DNA from: Lutraria lutraria
Taxonomy: Eukaryota; Mollusca; Bivalvia; Venerida; Mactridae
Assembly: GCA_964023205.1 (NCBI GenBank)
Contig: OZ026848.1
Span: 4,144,501 to 4,208,500 of the forward strand
Reading direction: 5' to 3'
Length of the DNA stretch: 64,000 nt
Under the pieces are notes generated by a model. It worked only from the letters and a program-made list of their open reading frames with translations, was not told the origin of the DNA and made no database searches. This document shows, piece by piece, positions 46,270-58,508 of the stretch. Each line of letters starts with the position of its first letter. The stretch's first letter is position 1. The translations under genes and the position numbers were made by a program.

Positions 46270-48939
46270 TCTATAATACTAAACATGCCAAATACTAGTA
46301 GACAAGTTGATGCCCGTTCATCTGGTCAAATTCCAGTATATGTATACACTTGTCTTTTAATGCCGTTCCAATGCTGTCCGGAAAACTGTGGGTTATACTT
46401 CCGTTTTGATTGGTCGTGCATATTGAGTGTGGGTTGCAATGGGAGATTTTATTCGAAGGTAATGTTTTTGGGGATGGTGGTATACTAGTAACAAACTAAA
46501 CTTTATTTAACTCATATTGTACAATACAATATATGAGTATACACTATATACAACAGCATGGTATAATATAAATATAGACAGTGACAGAGTTAATACAGTC
46601 ATGCTTTAGGAATAAGTCTAAACAAAAATTATCATTTTTATAGCAACAATTCTAGCCAGATTTAATTCTACTTAATATAACGTGAAGAAAATAGGAAAGA
46701 AAAAAAAGAAAAAGAAATTTCTTGATAAACAAATGACATATTTTTATAATTCAATATATAGGATAGTATAGGGAAATCCCTGTAGTAGTAGTGTTTTTTC
46801 TGGGTATTCATCTCTTATCAATATTTAATATTTATAAAACAGTTTATTATAAAGTATTTAAGCAAGCTATTTGAACCTTACTTATCCTTCTCTTAGATTA
46901 TTTTAGTAAACGAAATTATAAATAATGAGTAAATGATTGTACAGAGATTACTATTGCATTACCTGCAGTTGATTCAGAATTTGTCAAAGCGCTAACACAG
47001 ACAACCTATTTGAATGTTCACCCGGTTTCAGCGATATCGTTCAGCCAGAATCAACAGGAATCGCTGAGTGAATTGTCAAACAATAAAAACAAGAAAACAT
47101 TTTTCTCGAGCGATTTTGTGGTCTCTGACTTGTAACAAAAAGTTATATATCCCGCCTGGGATGAAATTTCGAGCTTACTGAATATCGGTGGTACGACTTA
47201 AGAATACCCCATTGAATCTTCCTCGACTGTGAAATTTCAAAAGAACCCGGCTTTTGATGCAACGTATGACGTCAGAGAAAAAAATACAATAAAAAAGTAA
47301 AACCCAAAACAAATTAATATACATATTCATTTCAACGATATCAGGGCGTTCACGTAACTTATATTGGCACTAACAAGATTTATTCCTGAAATACATGTGG
47401 GTAATAAGCTCGTGAGTTTACAGAGAAATAAATACATACGGCAAGGTCGGTGTGCCCAAGGTATTTGTGCATAATACAATACAATATTAAATTAAACATA
47501 TAAAACAAAACAGGCACCTTGCGGCATAGGATAAAGAAATACAGACTTTAACGACCTGGTTAGTTAAATCAAATTTAGAATATTGGTTACATCAACAATT
47601 TGAATATACATGTAGTATTACGTACATTAAGGTATAAATGTCGTCTTGAAATATGCTTGCATTTGTATGAGATCCATATGGAACACATTCAAAGGAGAAT
47701 GATAATAATTTGGCATTTGTTACGATCCCCTATGCATGATCTCGTAAATTGCTAACCTATAAAATACAATTAGCATCGTCATAAATTATTTGCAAGAGGG
47801 AATATGTGCTCAAAATTTGGATTTTTCTAGTTAACGTGTAACCGCTTTTAGAAATTCATTAAAACGTTATCGCACCAGGAATTTAGTAAATTTCTCAATA
47901 TTTGATTGTAGATTACGCGAGTTATTCATTTCAATTACAGATGGAAGAAACTGAAACAATTTGTTCTGCTTTGTTCTGAATCAAAGCACGTATTATTTAT
48001 TCATAAGCTGATATCTATTATTTCATGTGATAAATAAGGTACGTCCAAAATCTTTTGTTTGAATTTAATTGTAATAGGAATCATAGAACTTCCGTTTAGT
48101 TTCAATTAGAACGAAACAATACAATAAAAGTTAATGCTCACTGAATTATGAAAGTGTTGCTTTTCTTTCGGTTACCCTATACTAAAACTAGATTAATCAA
48201 ATTTATAATTTGGACCACACAACGAACAATACTTAGCTTACGGGTATGATCATAGTGTCCAATTAAAAACAAAAAACGGTGCTTTGTGACAGCAAAATAG
48301 CCTTTTTAATTGGTAGTTCTGTCACATACATGTTCATTAATTCTAGCATGAGAATAAATGTTTCGACTCAAACGAGTTCTTATTTCAACACTCCTGTCAT
48401 TTACGTTAATAAAAGAATTATCTATTTGATTAAACCTTACTCCCATTTTCGCCCTTGGGTAACTGATCTTTCCCCAGGCTGACATTTTTACTGTTACCCA
48501 CACAGATGTATGTTATTTATATAATAACACACTGTAATAACACATGCGCAGAAATGATGCGCGTACTGTTCAAACAGATATTCGTTTATTTAATCCTTTT
48601 CTATTTATTTGACAAGTTGTTCCAAATACAGTCTGTTCTAGATGATAGATTCAAAATGAAAAAAACTTTTAGTTCATAAAAAAATCGTTTACAAACCACT
48701 TTAAGGCTTCCGAAGCCGGCGCGCGAATAGGTACAAACAACTTTATGACATCATAACAATGACTATTAAAGGGTTTGTCAATGTTCCTGAAGCAGACTTG
48801 AATACCTTGATGATAAGTAAATATTCAAAGTGCACAAAAAGACGTAAAGCTGTTCCGGCATTTTTTTGGTACCGAAAATTGTGACATCATTTTCTTATAT
48901 ATTTCTATGAAACATTCGGTATAATAAAATAAATAACAC
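46270..48939. other. No gene recognised; one CRE-like palindrome
   Basis: About 2.7 kb, strongly AT-rich. TGACGTCA occurs at 47267-47274. The stretch 47400-47500 (CAAGGTCGGTGTGCCCAAGG and neighbouring ATACAATACAATATT) could be an inverted retroelement 3' end, but I cannot name a family. The 67-codon open frame at 46285-46488 encodes several cysteines but has no signal sequence or domain that I recognise. Confidence 0.4.
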
Positions 48940-49039
48940 ATTTCTAAGAGGGCGTTATTTAAAATCGCAAGGCCTCGAAAAAGTAATGTAACATTATTAT
49001 TCTCGCGCTGACAATTTTTAATAATGCCCTCTCAGAAAT
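48940..49039. mobile_element. ~100-bp palindromic mini-element
   Basis: ATTTCTAAGAGGGCGTTATT at the left is inverted at the right (AATAATGCCCTCTCAGAAAT), with a GC-richer loop. Probably a miniature inverted-repeat element. Superfamily unknown. Confidence 0.6.
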
Positions 49040-49467
49040 GGTTACCTATAATATAATGTAATGTTTTACTGACAGCGTGAGCTAATACGATATAGATTTA
49101 TATTGGTCCCGTTTTTTTTCAATTCTTATTACTCCTTTTACCCCTGATAGAAGAAAATAATATAATAGCCAGCTACTTCTTCTAAACTTCGATTCCATTT
49201 CTGTGGATTTCATTACCTATTTTAATTAACAAAACCATAGAAACAGAGATGAAATTGACAACGTAACCTGGTAGAAAATTATTGCAATACTGTAATATTT
49301 ATTTTATTATTACTGAGAATAAAAAGTTTCATTTGCTTAAATTCTAAATGTTTTTCTCACATAATACTAGTATAAGTAATTGTAAGAACACGGTAGATCA
49401 ATAATGTTGTCCATGATTTATTAATCTTTGCTTTATCTGATGTAAAGCAGTAATGATCAAACAGTAA
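49040..49467. other. No recognisable feature
   Basis: AT-rich spacer. Confidence 0.5.
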
Positions 49468-49575
49468 CCCCCGGGCTTAGACAAGTTTGTATTGTCCCGG
49501 GTGGAATTCGAGTACACAGTAATGACCAGTAATTTCTAGTCAGAGACAATAAACACTAGACCACGGAGGCCGCCG
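49468..49575 (-). mobile_element. tRNA-like SINE head
   Basis: Minus strand: GGCCTCCGTGGTCTAGTG (A-box region), TCTCTGACTAGAAATTACTG, then ACTCGAATTCCACCCGGG. This is the same head type as the copy at 51812-51970. No body follows on the left side. Confidence 0.6.
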
Positions 49576-49755
49576 AAGTGTTTTTCTAATGTTGTCACTC
49601 ATAACGGTAAAAAAACTGGCTACGAAGGCTAGTTAGGTAGTGAAAACACGTGCTATGGTTGCGTTTTGAACGAATTTCTCATGAATATAAGACAATTTGC
49701 TATTCTAAAGGTGTGTCAAAGCGCGAATCTGACGATATATCTAAATCAATATCTA
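49576..49755. other. Spacer
   Basis: Nothing recognised. Confidence 0.5.
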
Positions 49756-49934
49756 TACATTACAACCTCTGTAGAGCAACATCCTGTGGAAGCTGCAAAT
49801 ATTGACCGTTCTTCAGAGATTGTTGTGTACAGAGGTTAAATTTATAATAAATATCAGCTTAGGGAAATTTTGAAGGTCTTGTTATAGAGAGGTTGTTGTT
49901 CCACAGAGGGCCGCTCTGGAGAGGTTGTACTGTA
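49756..49934 (+). mobile_element. MITE family A, full-length copy
   Basis: TACATTACAACCTCTGTAGAG at left (20 of these bases match the 37730 copy closely), GAGAGGTTGTACTGTA at right. Core GATTGTTGTGTACAGAGGTTA and CCACAGAGGGCCGCTCTGG. Both termini are preserved. Confidence 0.75.
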
Positions 49935-51183
49935 TTTATATCTAGGCGGTCGCATTTCCATTCACAGGCACATATTGTACACTAATAATATAAGAAGCAA
50001 TTCATGTTGTTTCGTAATTGTCTCCAGAAGTGAAATGAATGAAATTATGTTTATTTGCTTTTGGCGATTAATCAGTAAGAACTAATGAAACAGTTATTAA
50101 TAATGCCTAAGACTGCTTATTTCTTTGAAACTCGTTTTCATTGTCATGTGACTGACTTCGCTGATAGACAATATCCAATCTAAAAGTAAGAAACTATTTA
50201 TTAATAAATAATGATATTAGTCTTGTAATGATTCTGTCGCCATGAAGGCATAATTCTCAACGGTAGGATGAGTAGCGACTTATAAAAAACACAAAAGTCA
50301 CAATACAAATTATTCTGTAAGGTTTACACATAATGATCTACTGACTTTCTTGCTGCTGGAATGTATTCCAAAACAAAGATATTTCATAAGCATTATGTAA
50401 CTCAACTGTCTTATTATCATTTCTTGTTTATGTATTTCATGTACCATTTTGTATGAATTCTGTCAAAACAGACTATAACTAAAGGCATTCACTCTTAATT
50501 TATGACTCTCCAAATAAAACGAGCTCACTGATACTGAATAAAAGCAACTGGGAATCATGAAAGAAGGTTTACAATCCAAGCATGTCATGAACGATTATGC
50601 GCAAACAATTACAGACAAGTTAACATTGGTGTTATAGGAAACCCTTGTCCCAAAGGCTGAATAATGTGAAAGCATGGTACTCTAAGATAACACCTTTAGT
50701 TCTACAGGCAAATTTTCACGAATTTGATTCCACATTTATTTCCCCTTTTTTGTTTGCGCGCATGTACAGTATTTATTTTAAAAATGCAGTCAAACTGTTA
50801 AACTATCATTCATTCGTGAATGGATGTGATACTATTTTCCTAGACCAGTTTCATTTTGTAAAGAAACTTTAAACAGAAGGCTGGCATACTTATGATGAGT
50901 TTTACACAATCTCGTACTGTATTTATTGCAGCCTCTGAATGTAAATACACTAAAATGTGCATAATTTATCGCTTTGTCCATGTTAAATCTTTATAATCAG
51001 AACAAGCAACCCTTTCCCCCAGTTAGCGTTGTTTCTTAAGAATCCCATAACAATTATCATTGTGGAACTCTTTAGGAAATAAACTGAATGTACAAAAAAT
51101 GACAAAAAATCCATTACAGGTTGTAATTATAATCATCCGCTTGTCATTCTCCTTTCTCGTTCTATCTTTAAATTCATTTTTCT
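49935..51183. other. No recognisable feature
   Basis: About 1.2 kb of AT-rich sequence. A 75-codon plus-strand open frame (50645-50872) has no recognisable motif. Confidence 0.5.
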
Positions 51184-51970
51184 TTGGTACTTAACATCGA
51201 ACGAACCAACAGCCAGAGTCGTTTGGCGACTATTTCAGCCTTAACGATTGAGGAAGACTCACGTGTCTCTCTCGGGGCGCATACCTTAAAGGGGCATGCC
51301 CAGGAACTTCTGTGACTTGCTTTTCGTACACCAAAAATGCGTTTGTCACTTGTAAAACCAATTATTACCGAAAAGTCAAAGAAGAATGTGCGTTCAAAAA
51401 TGACCCAATAACGCGCGCGTTGGTATTTGTATGTCGGATTGAATAAAAGGCTGTTAGCCTTTTATTAACGACAACGATGTTTCCGATGCGTCTGAGAGTT
51501 TAACTGAGCATGTGCGTTGCCTTTTAAGTGAACATAACATGAGCAATACTTGCAATTTCAGTGTGTTGACACTTTTTCCGCGATTCTTTCGGTTTTGACA
51601 GATACCAAAAGGGTCAAGTTGTGAAAATGACAAATAATTTCCGAGGCCGAAATCGGCAGGTTAGGTAAATCTTGAAATGTGCATTTTGAGTAAACTAGCG
51701 GGATATTTCGTAAATATTTTACAGGGCTTTCATTAATTGATTTAGGCATTAAAATGATACCAATTTGATCGCTATTCGAAACACTTCAAGTTCCAGGGCA
51801 TGCCCCTTTAATACACACACATTGGTAGAACCATCGACCTCCCGCAGGCCAGCTTGTTAGCTTCCTCACATGTGAAATGTGGTTCCGGTTAGGATTCGAA
51901 CATACACCAGTGCAAGGCTAGTGATTTCTAGTAAGAGATCGTCATCACTCGACTATACAGAGGCATGTCT
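51184..51970 (-). mobile_element. SINE family S3, split by a 518-bp TTAA element
   Basis: Minus strand. Head at 51970-51880: CTGTATAGTCGAGTGATG, ACTAGAAATCACTAGCC, ATGTTCGAATCC. First body part to 51812: TGTGAGGAAGC, GCTGGCCTGCGGGAGGTCGA, GGTTCTACC. After the insertion, from 51285 to 51184: GTATGCGCCCCG, GTCTTCCTCAATC, TAGTCGCC, TTCGTTCGATGTTAAG. This is the fullest S3 copy in the window once the insertion is ignored. Confidence 0.8.
51286..51811. mobile_element. 518-bp TTAA-flanked MITE (family D)
   Basis: TTAA at 51286-51289 and 51808-51811. Element 51290-51807. Inverted ends of 20 bp: AGGGGCATGCCC, one variable base, GGAACTT, with one mismatch. The interior contains a perfect 11-bp hairpin (AATAAAAGGCT / AGCCTTTTATT, about 51440-51464) and no coding region apart from a spurious 63-codon frame. 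A TTAA duplication with short inverted ends suggests piggyBac-type mobilisation. A TA duplication cannot be excluded from one copy. Confidence 0.8.
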
Positions 51971-53635
51971 CTTCAACAATTTTATCATCGTTTAATTTGT
52001 CTGACAGTGTATCGACTCCTGTTTAAAGACGCGCAAGAACAATGTTGACTACATCTGCAGGTGTTGAATATCGAACTTTTATTTTATTCAACAGACATGA
52101 CAAGGTTATCTAATGATTAGACAAAGTCGGCGAATACAAGCCGTGCAATCTTTTTTCATCTGTCTGCTTTGTGTTATACCGTCGTAAACAAGCCATCATA
52201 ATGCGGTACGGATTCCATAAAGACGTGGGCGCATAAAACAAACATGTCTGTAAATTCAATGGTTTGAATTTATCGTGATCTATTGTTAGTATTACCATGC
52301 CTGGATCCGTTTTGATAGCGTCGTTAATTGAGTAAATTTCGTCTTGGAAAAGTACCTTGTAGGTTTTATACCTGACTTGAAAACACCTGTTTGATATTTG
52401 ACACTTCCCTGTTTAAAACTGGAATAAAACGATAAGGTTTTAATGAATGTGAATTATTTATTAAATAAATAAACTAATTGGACTATCATGAAATATTAAT
52501 TTGTTTATGTCATTTAGTGTGATGAATTTAACCCAACGGGAATTCGCGTGTGACACTTGCCTTATCAAAGTCGTCAAACATATAGATCTACATTGACACT
52601 CACTGTTTAATTACAAAATGCACAAGATCCGTAAAATACAATAAATTAGCCAAGATAACACTTTTAAAAGAATGCATTGACATCCAGAATAAAACAGATT
52701 AAAACTGCAATTAAAAGATCACGTGTTTGTTATTAATCGCTGCTGATAACACGCAAGGGAGTTGTAAAATGTTGGACGGATGGTCGCTGTTCTTCACAGC
52801 GTTCTTGTGGAGTGTTAGCTCTATGCAATAGGCAAAATGTTGGATGACGAAAACAACATTGCTCATTAATTGCATGAGCAAACATTCGTCATTTGTTTCA
52901 TGATGTAAAAGATCATGCTAAATCGTTATAAGTATGTATCATACATACGTACATTTGCATAGTCCTTACAAAACACATGTTCGACCTTCTTCGTGCGTGA
53001 TAACGCTAGTTCATATTGTATATCAGTCACCCTTGTTTATTCTCCTTGCTTTTTATCTTCAGTGAATATGAAATATCCATTGATTGTACAACCACATTAT
53101 ATATTTCTGCTTGTCAATCTTGCAATATGCATATGTGTGTCTTTGTAGCTTTTTAGTCTTTTTGGGGAACTCATGCCATGATGGAATAAGTGCATCTTGA
53201 TTTTGACAAGTATTTATCATTTATTGTGATTGCAGACCGCATATTATAACGTTATGGCCGATTAATTACACGGACAGGGTATAATTAACTTGAAGTTCCT
53301 CTGCTTGTGTATTAAATTTTAATTGCCACATTACTAAATGAAGCTCGACACAGGAATACCAGTGCTAGAACTATCAAGATTGATTTTTCAATCATTACTG
53401 TAGTGAAATGTGATAATTAAAAGCTCTGGCAAAGCGAGATGGATATCGCGATTCTCTTGCAATATACGCTTCATAAAGTCTGATTTACTCATGTTATAAA
53501 TCTTGTCTTTTGATTTTATTTTTAACATAAATATTTAACTTTATATCATCTGCACTGGCAAATGCAATGAACACATACTAGAAGTATATTTAGTTATACA
53601 GTAGAACATCATGGGGACTCGAGGATTCACTTCAA
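51971..53635. other. No recognisable feature
   Basis: About 1.7 kb of AT-rich sequence with no assigned repeat or gene. Confidence 0.5.
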
Positions 53636-53812
53636 TATAGTCAAACCTTTGTACAAAGACCTTCTTTTGGAATGGCAAAATGGCCTTTGTTGACAGGTGA
53701 CCTTTATTCGAAGGTCAGATTCTTCTAAATAATCGCCAGTTTTCAAAAGAACCGTCTTTATTTACAGGATGGTCTGTATTCGAAGATGGTCGCTAACACA
53801 GGTTTGACTACA
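53636..53812 (+). mobile_element. MITE family B, full-length copy
   Basis: TATAGTCAAACCTTTGTACA at the left and GGTTTGACTA at the right are inverted ends. Internal words GGCCTTTGTTGACAGGTGAC, TTATTCGAAGGTCAG and GGATGGTCTGTATTCGAAG. The internal phrases repeat the pair 'TTTATT-ACAGG-TGG/TTATTCGAAG' twice, so the element itself is a partial duplication. Non-coding. Confidence 0.75.
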
Positions 53813-54006
53813 TTCACTATATCCAATGAGATAACAAAAAACGTATTCGGGTCAAAAAAATATTCTTCACTCTATCCAAGTTCATCGTAACCGTATTTGA
53901 TATTATAATAAATGGACAAGTACGTTAGACAATTCGAGGATAGTTTACGTACTCTAGAAACCCTCGGCCAATAGTTCAGTTTTCAGGCAATTGCCTGACG
54001 TCCTTT
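53813..54006. other. Spacer between two family B MITEs
   Basis: Nothing recognised. Confidence 0.5.
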
Positions 54007-54162
54007 GACGTTAAACCTGTAACCAAAAGCCTTCATTGGGAAAGGAAAATGTGGCCTTTATTGACGAGTGGCCTTTATTCGAAGGTCAGTTTGTTCTAAA
54101 TATTTAATAACGGTGTTTCAAAGAATTCGGAGGTGGCCGCTAACACAGGATTGGTTGTACTA
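54007..54162 (+). mobile_element. MITE family B copy
   Basis: GACGTTAAACCTGTAACCAA, GGCCTTTATTGACGAGTGGC, TTATTCGAAGGTCAGTTTG, GGAGGTGGCCGCTAACACAGG follow the order of the 53636 copy; the right end (GATTGGTTGTACTA) is altered. Confidence 0.7.
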
Positions 54163-54762
54163 GCTTCTTATATTATTAAATCTTTGTACCAGTATTGTTC
54201 AGGTTCAGAAAGAAATGGAAGAGAGCATTGTGAATGAATATGGAAAACAATCTTTGTAGCTTGGAACAAAACATTTCATGGAGGCATAAAACGCTATCAT
54301 AGCATCTATACATAAGTATGCCTAGCTATTTAAAAAATAAGTACAAAGGAATCAAAACAAATCTCCATCAACCACCGTAGCTTTGGATATCTTATAACAC
54401 TTTAAGTCTATGTACCTTATCATTAAGGTAAGCGTCATATTTGTTTTGTGATTGTGCTAAACATTTTATGGGCTACTTAAAATACAACGATTTGTTGTAA
54501 CCAATGGTGTTTATCGCCATGATTGATTAAAAAATGGCATTGCCGTGATAAAATAAGGAAGGAATCTTTTGAATGAATTTCTTATGATTCTCGAAAAATC
54601 TTTCGCTTCTTCACGGTTTATAAGTGATGAAATGTATTTCTATAATAGGTACACTTGTATAAAATCACGTGGCACATAAAAATACCGTACACAGCTACTT
54701 TCGCCATTGTGGAGATGAGTTACAAAAATGCTACATTATACCTAAATAGATTTTATTACAGA
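54163..54762. other. No recognisable feature
   Basis: AT-rich spacer. Confidence 0.5.
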
Positions 54763-54930
54763 TACGGTGCAACATTTCCAGAGAATTACCCTTTGGGTGT
54801 AGCAAACTTATGTTTCTGTTAAGAGGTTGTTGCTCTAGAGAATTCAAATTGATAGTTAAATCGTGCTGTATGATCGGCCATGCATGGGAGGTTGTTTCTC
54901 AAGAGAGGGCCGCTTTGAAGAGGTTTAAGT
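54763..54930 (+). mobile_element. MITE family A copy
   Basis: TACGGTGCAACATTTCCAGAG, AGAGGTTGTTGCTCTAGAG, ATAGTTAAATCGTGCTG, GGGAGGTTGTTTCTCAAGAG, GAGGGCCGCTTTGAAGAGG. Right terminus decayed. Confidence 0.65.
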
Positions 54931-55940
54931 TTGATATATAATATAATATATCCACAATACTTGTACCAGGTATTAAGAATTGCATCTGCAAGGCCATCAT
55001 TAAACGAAAGTTCGTTTGCGGTCATGCTTCCTACTCTCAATCAAAATCCAAGACACAAAATATTTGTCAGTGACTTCAACAAAGCAATATTATCGTGCTC
55101 TTATTCCCAGTTTTCAATTACAGGACAAGCGCATAATGTTAAAAAAGCCTAACTGCCTATCATTCATAAGTAACCATCGAGCGACCTTTTTTCTATGAAT
55201 AATCTATGTTAGACATTATTTTTCTATTTTCAATTACATACTTAACAAATATTTGAAAATGTTTTGCATCAAAGCAATATCTGGTGAAGATGTAATTTAG
55301 CTGTAAAGTGCATTTTGTGATTATTCTATCAGCTTGATTCATTACATAAAGGAAACAAGATTGTGCTATTAGAGAGGCTGATAACTATAGGATTACAATG
55401 TCGTTTTGTTTACTTATAGATACTTAGATAGATATTTATTTCAAACGTAAGACATAAAGCCCAACATTTTACAATTATACATAAGAAGAATATATTACAA
55501 TATGCATTGAACCAAACAAAGCATGGATGATAATGATACGCTGTAATAGCGGTTCTTTGATGATTACGCATGTGAAAAGAAAAAAAATATCTGATATATT
55601 GCGTAATATCATGATTAACATAAAGAACTGCTTAGTTTGAAGAAAAATATTTTATCGAGCCGTTCTTAAAATCAAGCGTGTGTATAGGGAAGGCATTTTC
55701 TATTTTATAGCATCATTTTCTTATATTGTAAACTAGAAATAGAGTAGAGAAGAAAAACAATAAGGTCGGTATATTTCTGAATGAATCATTTGTGTATCTG
55801 CAAACCATCTTTTATTTTATTAATTAACCCTTTCACAGCCATGGTCGCATAAACGCGACTTCAGTACAGACTGCCACAGTCGCAAAAACAGTATAATGAT
55901 GAACGTGGCTATCATTTGAACTACAAGTTCTCACCACGTC
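54931..55940. other. No recognisable feature
   Basis: AT-rich. The stretch at 55425-55520 (TATTTATTTCAAACGTAAGA and following) has the look of an inverted retroelement 3' end, but this is not assignable. Confidence 0.4.
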
Positions 55941-56280
55941 TTAATAGAGCCCCACTTGCTTTTTGGATGTGAAAATAAAAGTTGGCCCTCTTTTACCTTG
56001 AAAGATGTCTTATGAGTGAAACTCTCTTTAAATTGAAAAAAAAAACATTCCGAAATTTTCTTTTTTATTCACAAAGCCCATAAAAAATGAAACCCAGTGT
56101 TTTTTTCAATGATATTGCAAACATTAAGAAAAAGCATCTGACAACATTTTTATGAAACACGGCTAAAGAAAGGCATTATGTAAATATGGTTTTAGTGCAA
56201 ATAAAACACATTTCTTATATTTTACTATCATTATTCCAACTGTATTGTATTACTAAATTCAAAAAGCTAATATGATTTAA
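55941..56280 (-). mobile_element. MITE family C, strongly diverged copy
   Basis: TTAA at 55941-55944 and 56277-56280. Left TAGAGCCCCACTTGCTTTTTG and right AAAAAGCTAATATGAT are recognisable as the family ends; TTTTTTTCAATGATATTGCAA is an internal family word. Most of the rest does not match, so this may be an older subfamily. Confidence 0.45.
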
Positions 56281-57130
56281 CCGTTTTGACTGTATACACT
56301 GTATAAACAACCAATTATACCGTTACGATATCTACGTTTGTTCATTGTATATAATCATTCTAATTAACCTTTGGTATAGATTATTTATTGCTGAGTTGAA
56401 TTCATTATGTTGATTTACAACATTTTCAGAGATCTTGCCAGCCACAAATCTAACATCACATTCAAAGGTTACTTAGTAGTTTGTGTATCAAACGGACGGT
56501 GGATTCAATCCAGAAGCGTGTATTATTCTGCAAAACCTAATTATATAGAATTGGAAAGCAATGTGTCAAATTAACCTTTGTGAACACCTGTATTTTATTA
56601 GGTTATCTACGAAAAGATGAAGTAATCAAATATTTACATGTAGTGGGGAATAAGTAATCCATGGTTAAGAAATAGAGAATTAGGCCATTCTGAAAGTGTG
56701 TTTTTCAGTTACCCGGACGAATTATAATGATTTTTCCACGACCGCAAAATAAATGATTTTTTAAAATCATGTCTTCGTATGTCTTATTTTCCCCAGCTGT
56801 ATATTTACGGTACAAACATTATGTTAACAAAAAACAAAAATGATTGCCATTCTGCCTATTGTTAATCGTTCGGGTCGTGTACATTCAAACAAACATTTAT
56901 TAAGGATAACCTTAGATTGCCAGACGAATGTTCAACATATAGTTATAGATCTATACAACCATTATCTAGAACTCCCACAATGAACAACACGCATCGTTTC
57001 CCGATCAGACTTGGAGGAGTTTAATTTTAGTGTTATTCTTGTTTGTTTAACAATCATTTTTGTTATTCAATAATTGACATAACATTTCACAACATATTGA
57101 TAACATGTCCCGTTTCCTTAGAAATCCGTA
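56281..57130. other. No recognisable feature
   Basis: AT-rich sequence of about 850 bp. Nothing seen. Confidence 0.5.
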
Positions 57131-57318
57131 GGGGCCTCAGTGGCCAAATGGTCTACGACTGGTCACTATCCCCTCATTTGAGGAATTTGTACAGCTAGCT
57201 TACGGGAGAGCGGTGGTTTTGCTTAATTGGATGACTGGGGCCTCCCCCTCCTTTAAAGCCGGAGAGTCACATTTTGAACCTGGTCGTCGATGCAACGTTA
57301 AACCGAAGTGATAAAAAG
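57131..57318 (+). mobile_element. tRNA-derived SINE, family S3
   Basis: Head GGGGCCTCAGTGGCCAAATG, then TGAGGAATTTGTACAGCTAG, CTTACGGGAGAGCGGTGG, TGACTGGGGCCTCCCCCTCC, AAAGCCGGAGAGTCAC and tail GTCGATGCAACGTTAAACCG. The T-arm/B-box of the head is missing. This is the widespread bivalve-type SINE layout; agreement with 51184-51970 and 14170-14330 supports it. Confidence 0.8.
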
Positions 57319-57827
57319 ATCTATTCTATCATATTAAATCATTCCTGTGACGTCATCCTTTTGTTCTCACTGTCCAATAATTTTACGAACGGATCGCTCT
57401 GAATGGACAGCTGTCCGTTATTTTTTGTAATATTGGAGTGTAGTCGACATATTGGACTGCAACTAAAAACGACGCATGCGTAAGATTATCGAATGCTTTA
57501 ATGATCTGAAAATAAATAAATCTTACGAGTCTTGTCAAGGACTTGTATATATGTATAGAAGTCCATGGTCTTTTAAGATTTTAATGAAAATGTAGCAGTA
57601 CTGTATCATAGTACTCGTAGTACTGTCCGATTAGCTCTTGATAATAATATCTTTATTTATAGAAGGTGTGTATATATTGTGTGTATATATTCCGACCTTG
57701 GAATACTACACTTAGGGTGAAGCAAAGATTGGGTTAGTCAAAAAACCTCTGGTTGTCGCGATAAATTAATTTGAATATAACAGTAGGATGAATGTAGCAG
57801 TACTGTACATTGTACTTGTATTTATGA
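57319..57827. other. No gene; one CRE-like palindrome
   Basis: AT-rich. TGACGTCA at 57348-57355. A (GAACA)n-type run begins at about 57828. Confidence 0.45.
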
Positions 57828-57845
57828 ACAGAACAGAACAGAACA

Positions 57846-57926
57846 GAATAACCCGATAAGCTCAGTTGGTAGAGCTTTCTGACTTGCAAGCAGGAGATTG
57901 CGGGTTAAGCCCCGCACCGGTTGCAT
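57846..57926 (+). tRNA. tRNA-Ala(TGC)-like pseudogene or SINE head
   Basis: A clear D-arm (AAGCTCAGTTGGTAGAGC), an anticodon loop CTTGCAA reading TGC, and a T-arm TGCGGGTTAAGCCCCGCA. Defects: the T loop is one base short, with TTAAGC where TTCGANNC is expected; the anticodon stem has an A-G mismatch; and the acceptor pairs only over AACC/GGTT. No CCA is encoded and there is no T-run directly after. It is preceded by a (GAACA)n microsatellite. I read it as a tRNA pseudogene or the head of an unrecognised SINE rather than a working tRNA. Confidence 0.55.
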
Positions 57927-58508
57927 TATATTCCTCCTATTACAACAAAAATATATATGAAGAATCAATTGATCAAATTTCATAATACTCATAATGAACA
58001 AATTTTCAATACAATTCATACCTTGAAATATAACAAATTAAATCAAACAAAAGTGTTAGACGGAAATCTTACATAAACAGTTTTTCCTATTCACATCTTC
58101 CACATTGTTCCACGATGCTTTACAAACCCATTCCCAACAAATGAATACATAGGAATGACACGACTTGAGTCGATGCGAATAGGTTTGAATAGAATGTATA
58201 TTCCTCGTGCTACCCGTGCAGTGTGATTGAAAGAGTTGATTTAAAGGTACCTTCCGTGATGGCTTTTAAGCAGTTAAATTCAAACGCTATTTTATCTATT
58301 TATCTGGTCATAATAATGCAAGTAAATGAATCCCTACTACTTTTTTAAAGCCAATAGTCTTCTTTAGTGACTTTTAATGAGTAAAGTGTAATATCAAAAA
58401 AAAAAAAAAACAGGAAAGAAAATCAATATGAATCACTTGATTGTCATTGGAAACTAGAATGATTAAGTCGACGGATGCCTTTAAGAATGATAAATTGTCA
58501 TGGTCAAT
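57927..58508. other. No recognisable feature
   Basis: AT-rich, with a poly-A run near 58398-58411. Confidence 0.5.

Noticed and set aside
46285..46488. 67-codon cysteine-containing open frame, considered as a small secreted peptide
   Set aside because: It has no hydrophobic signal sequence at the start, no recognisable cysteine framework, and begins just after a MITE.
57846..57926. Functional tRNA-Ala
   Set aside because: The T loop is one base short and lacks TTCGA, the anticodon stem has a mismatch and the acceptor stem is poorly paired.
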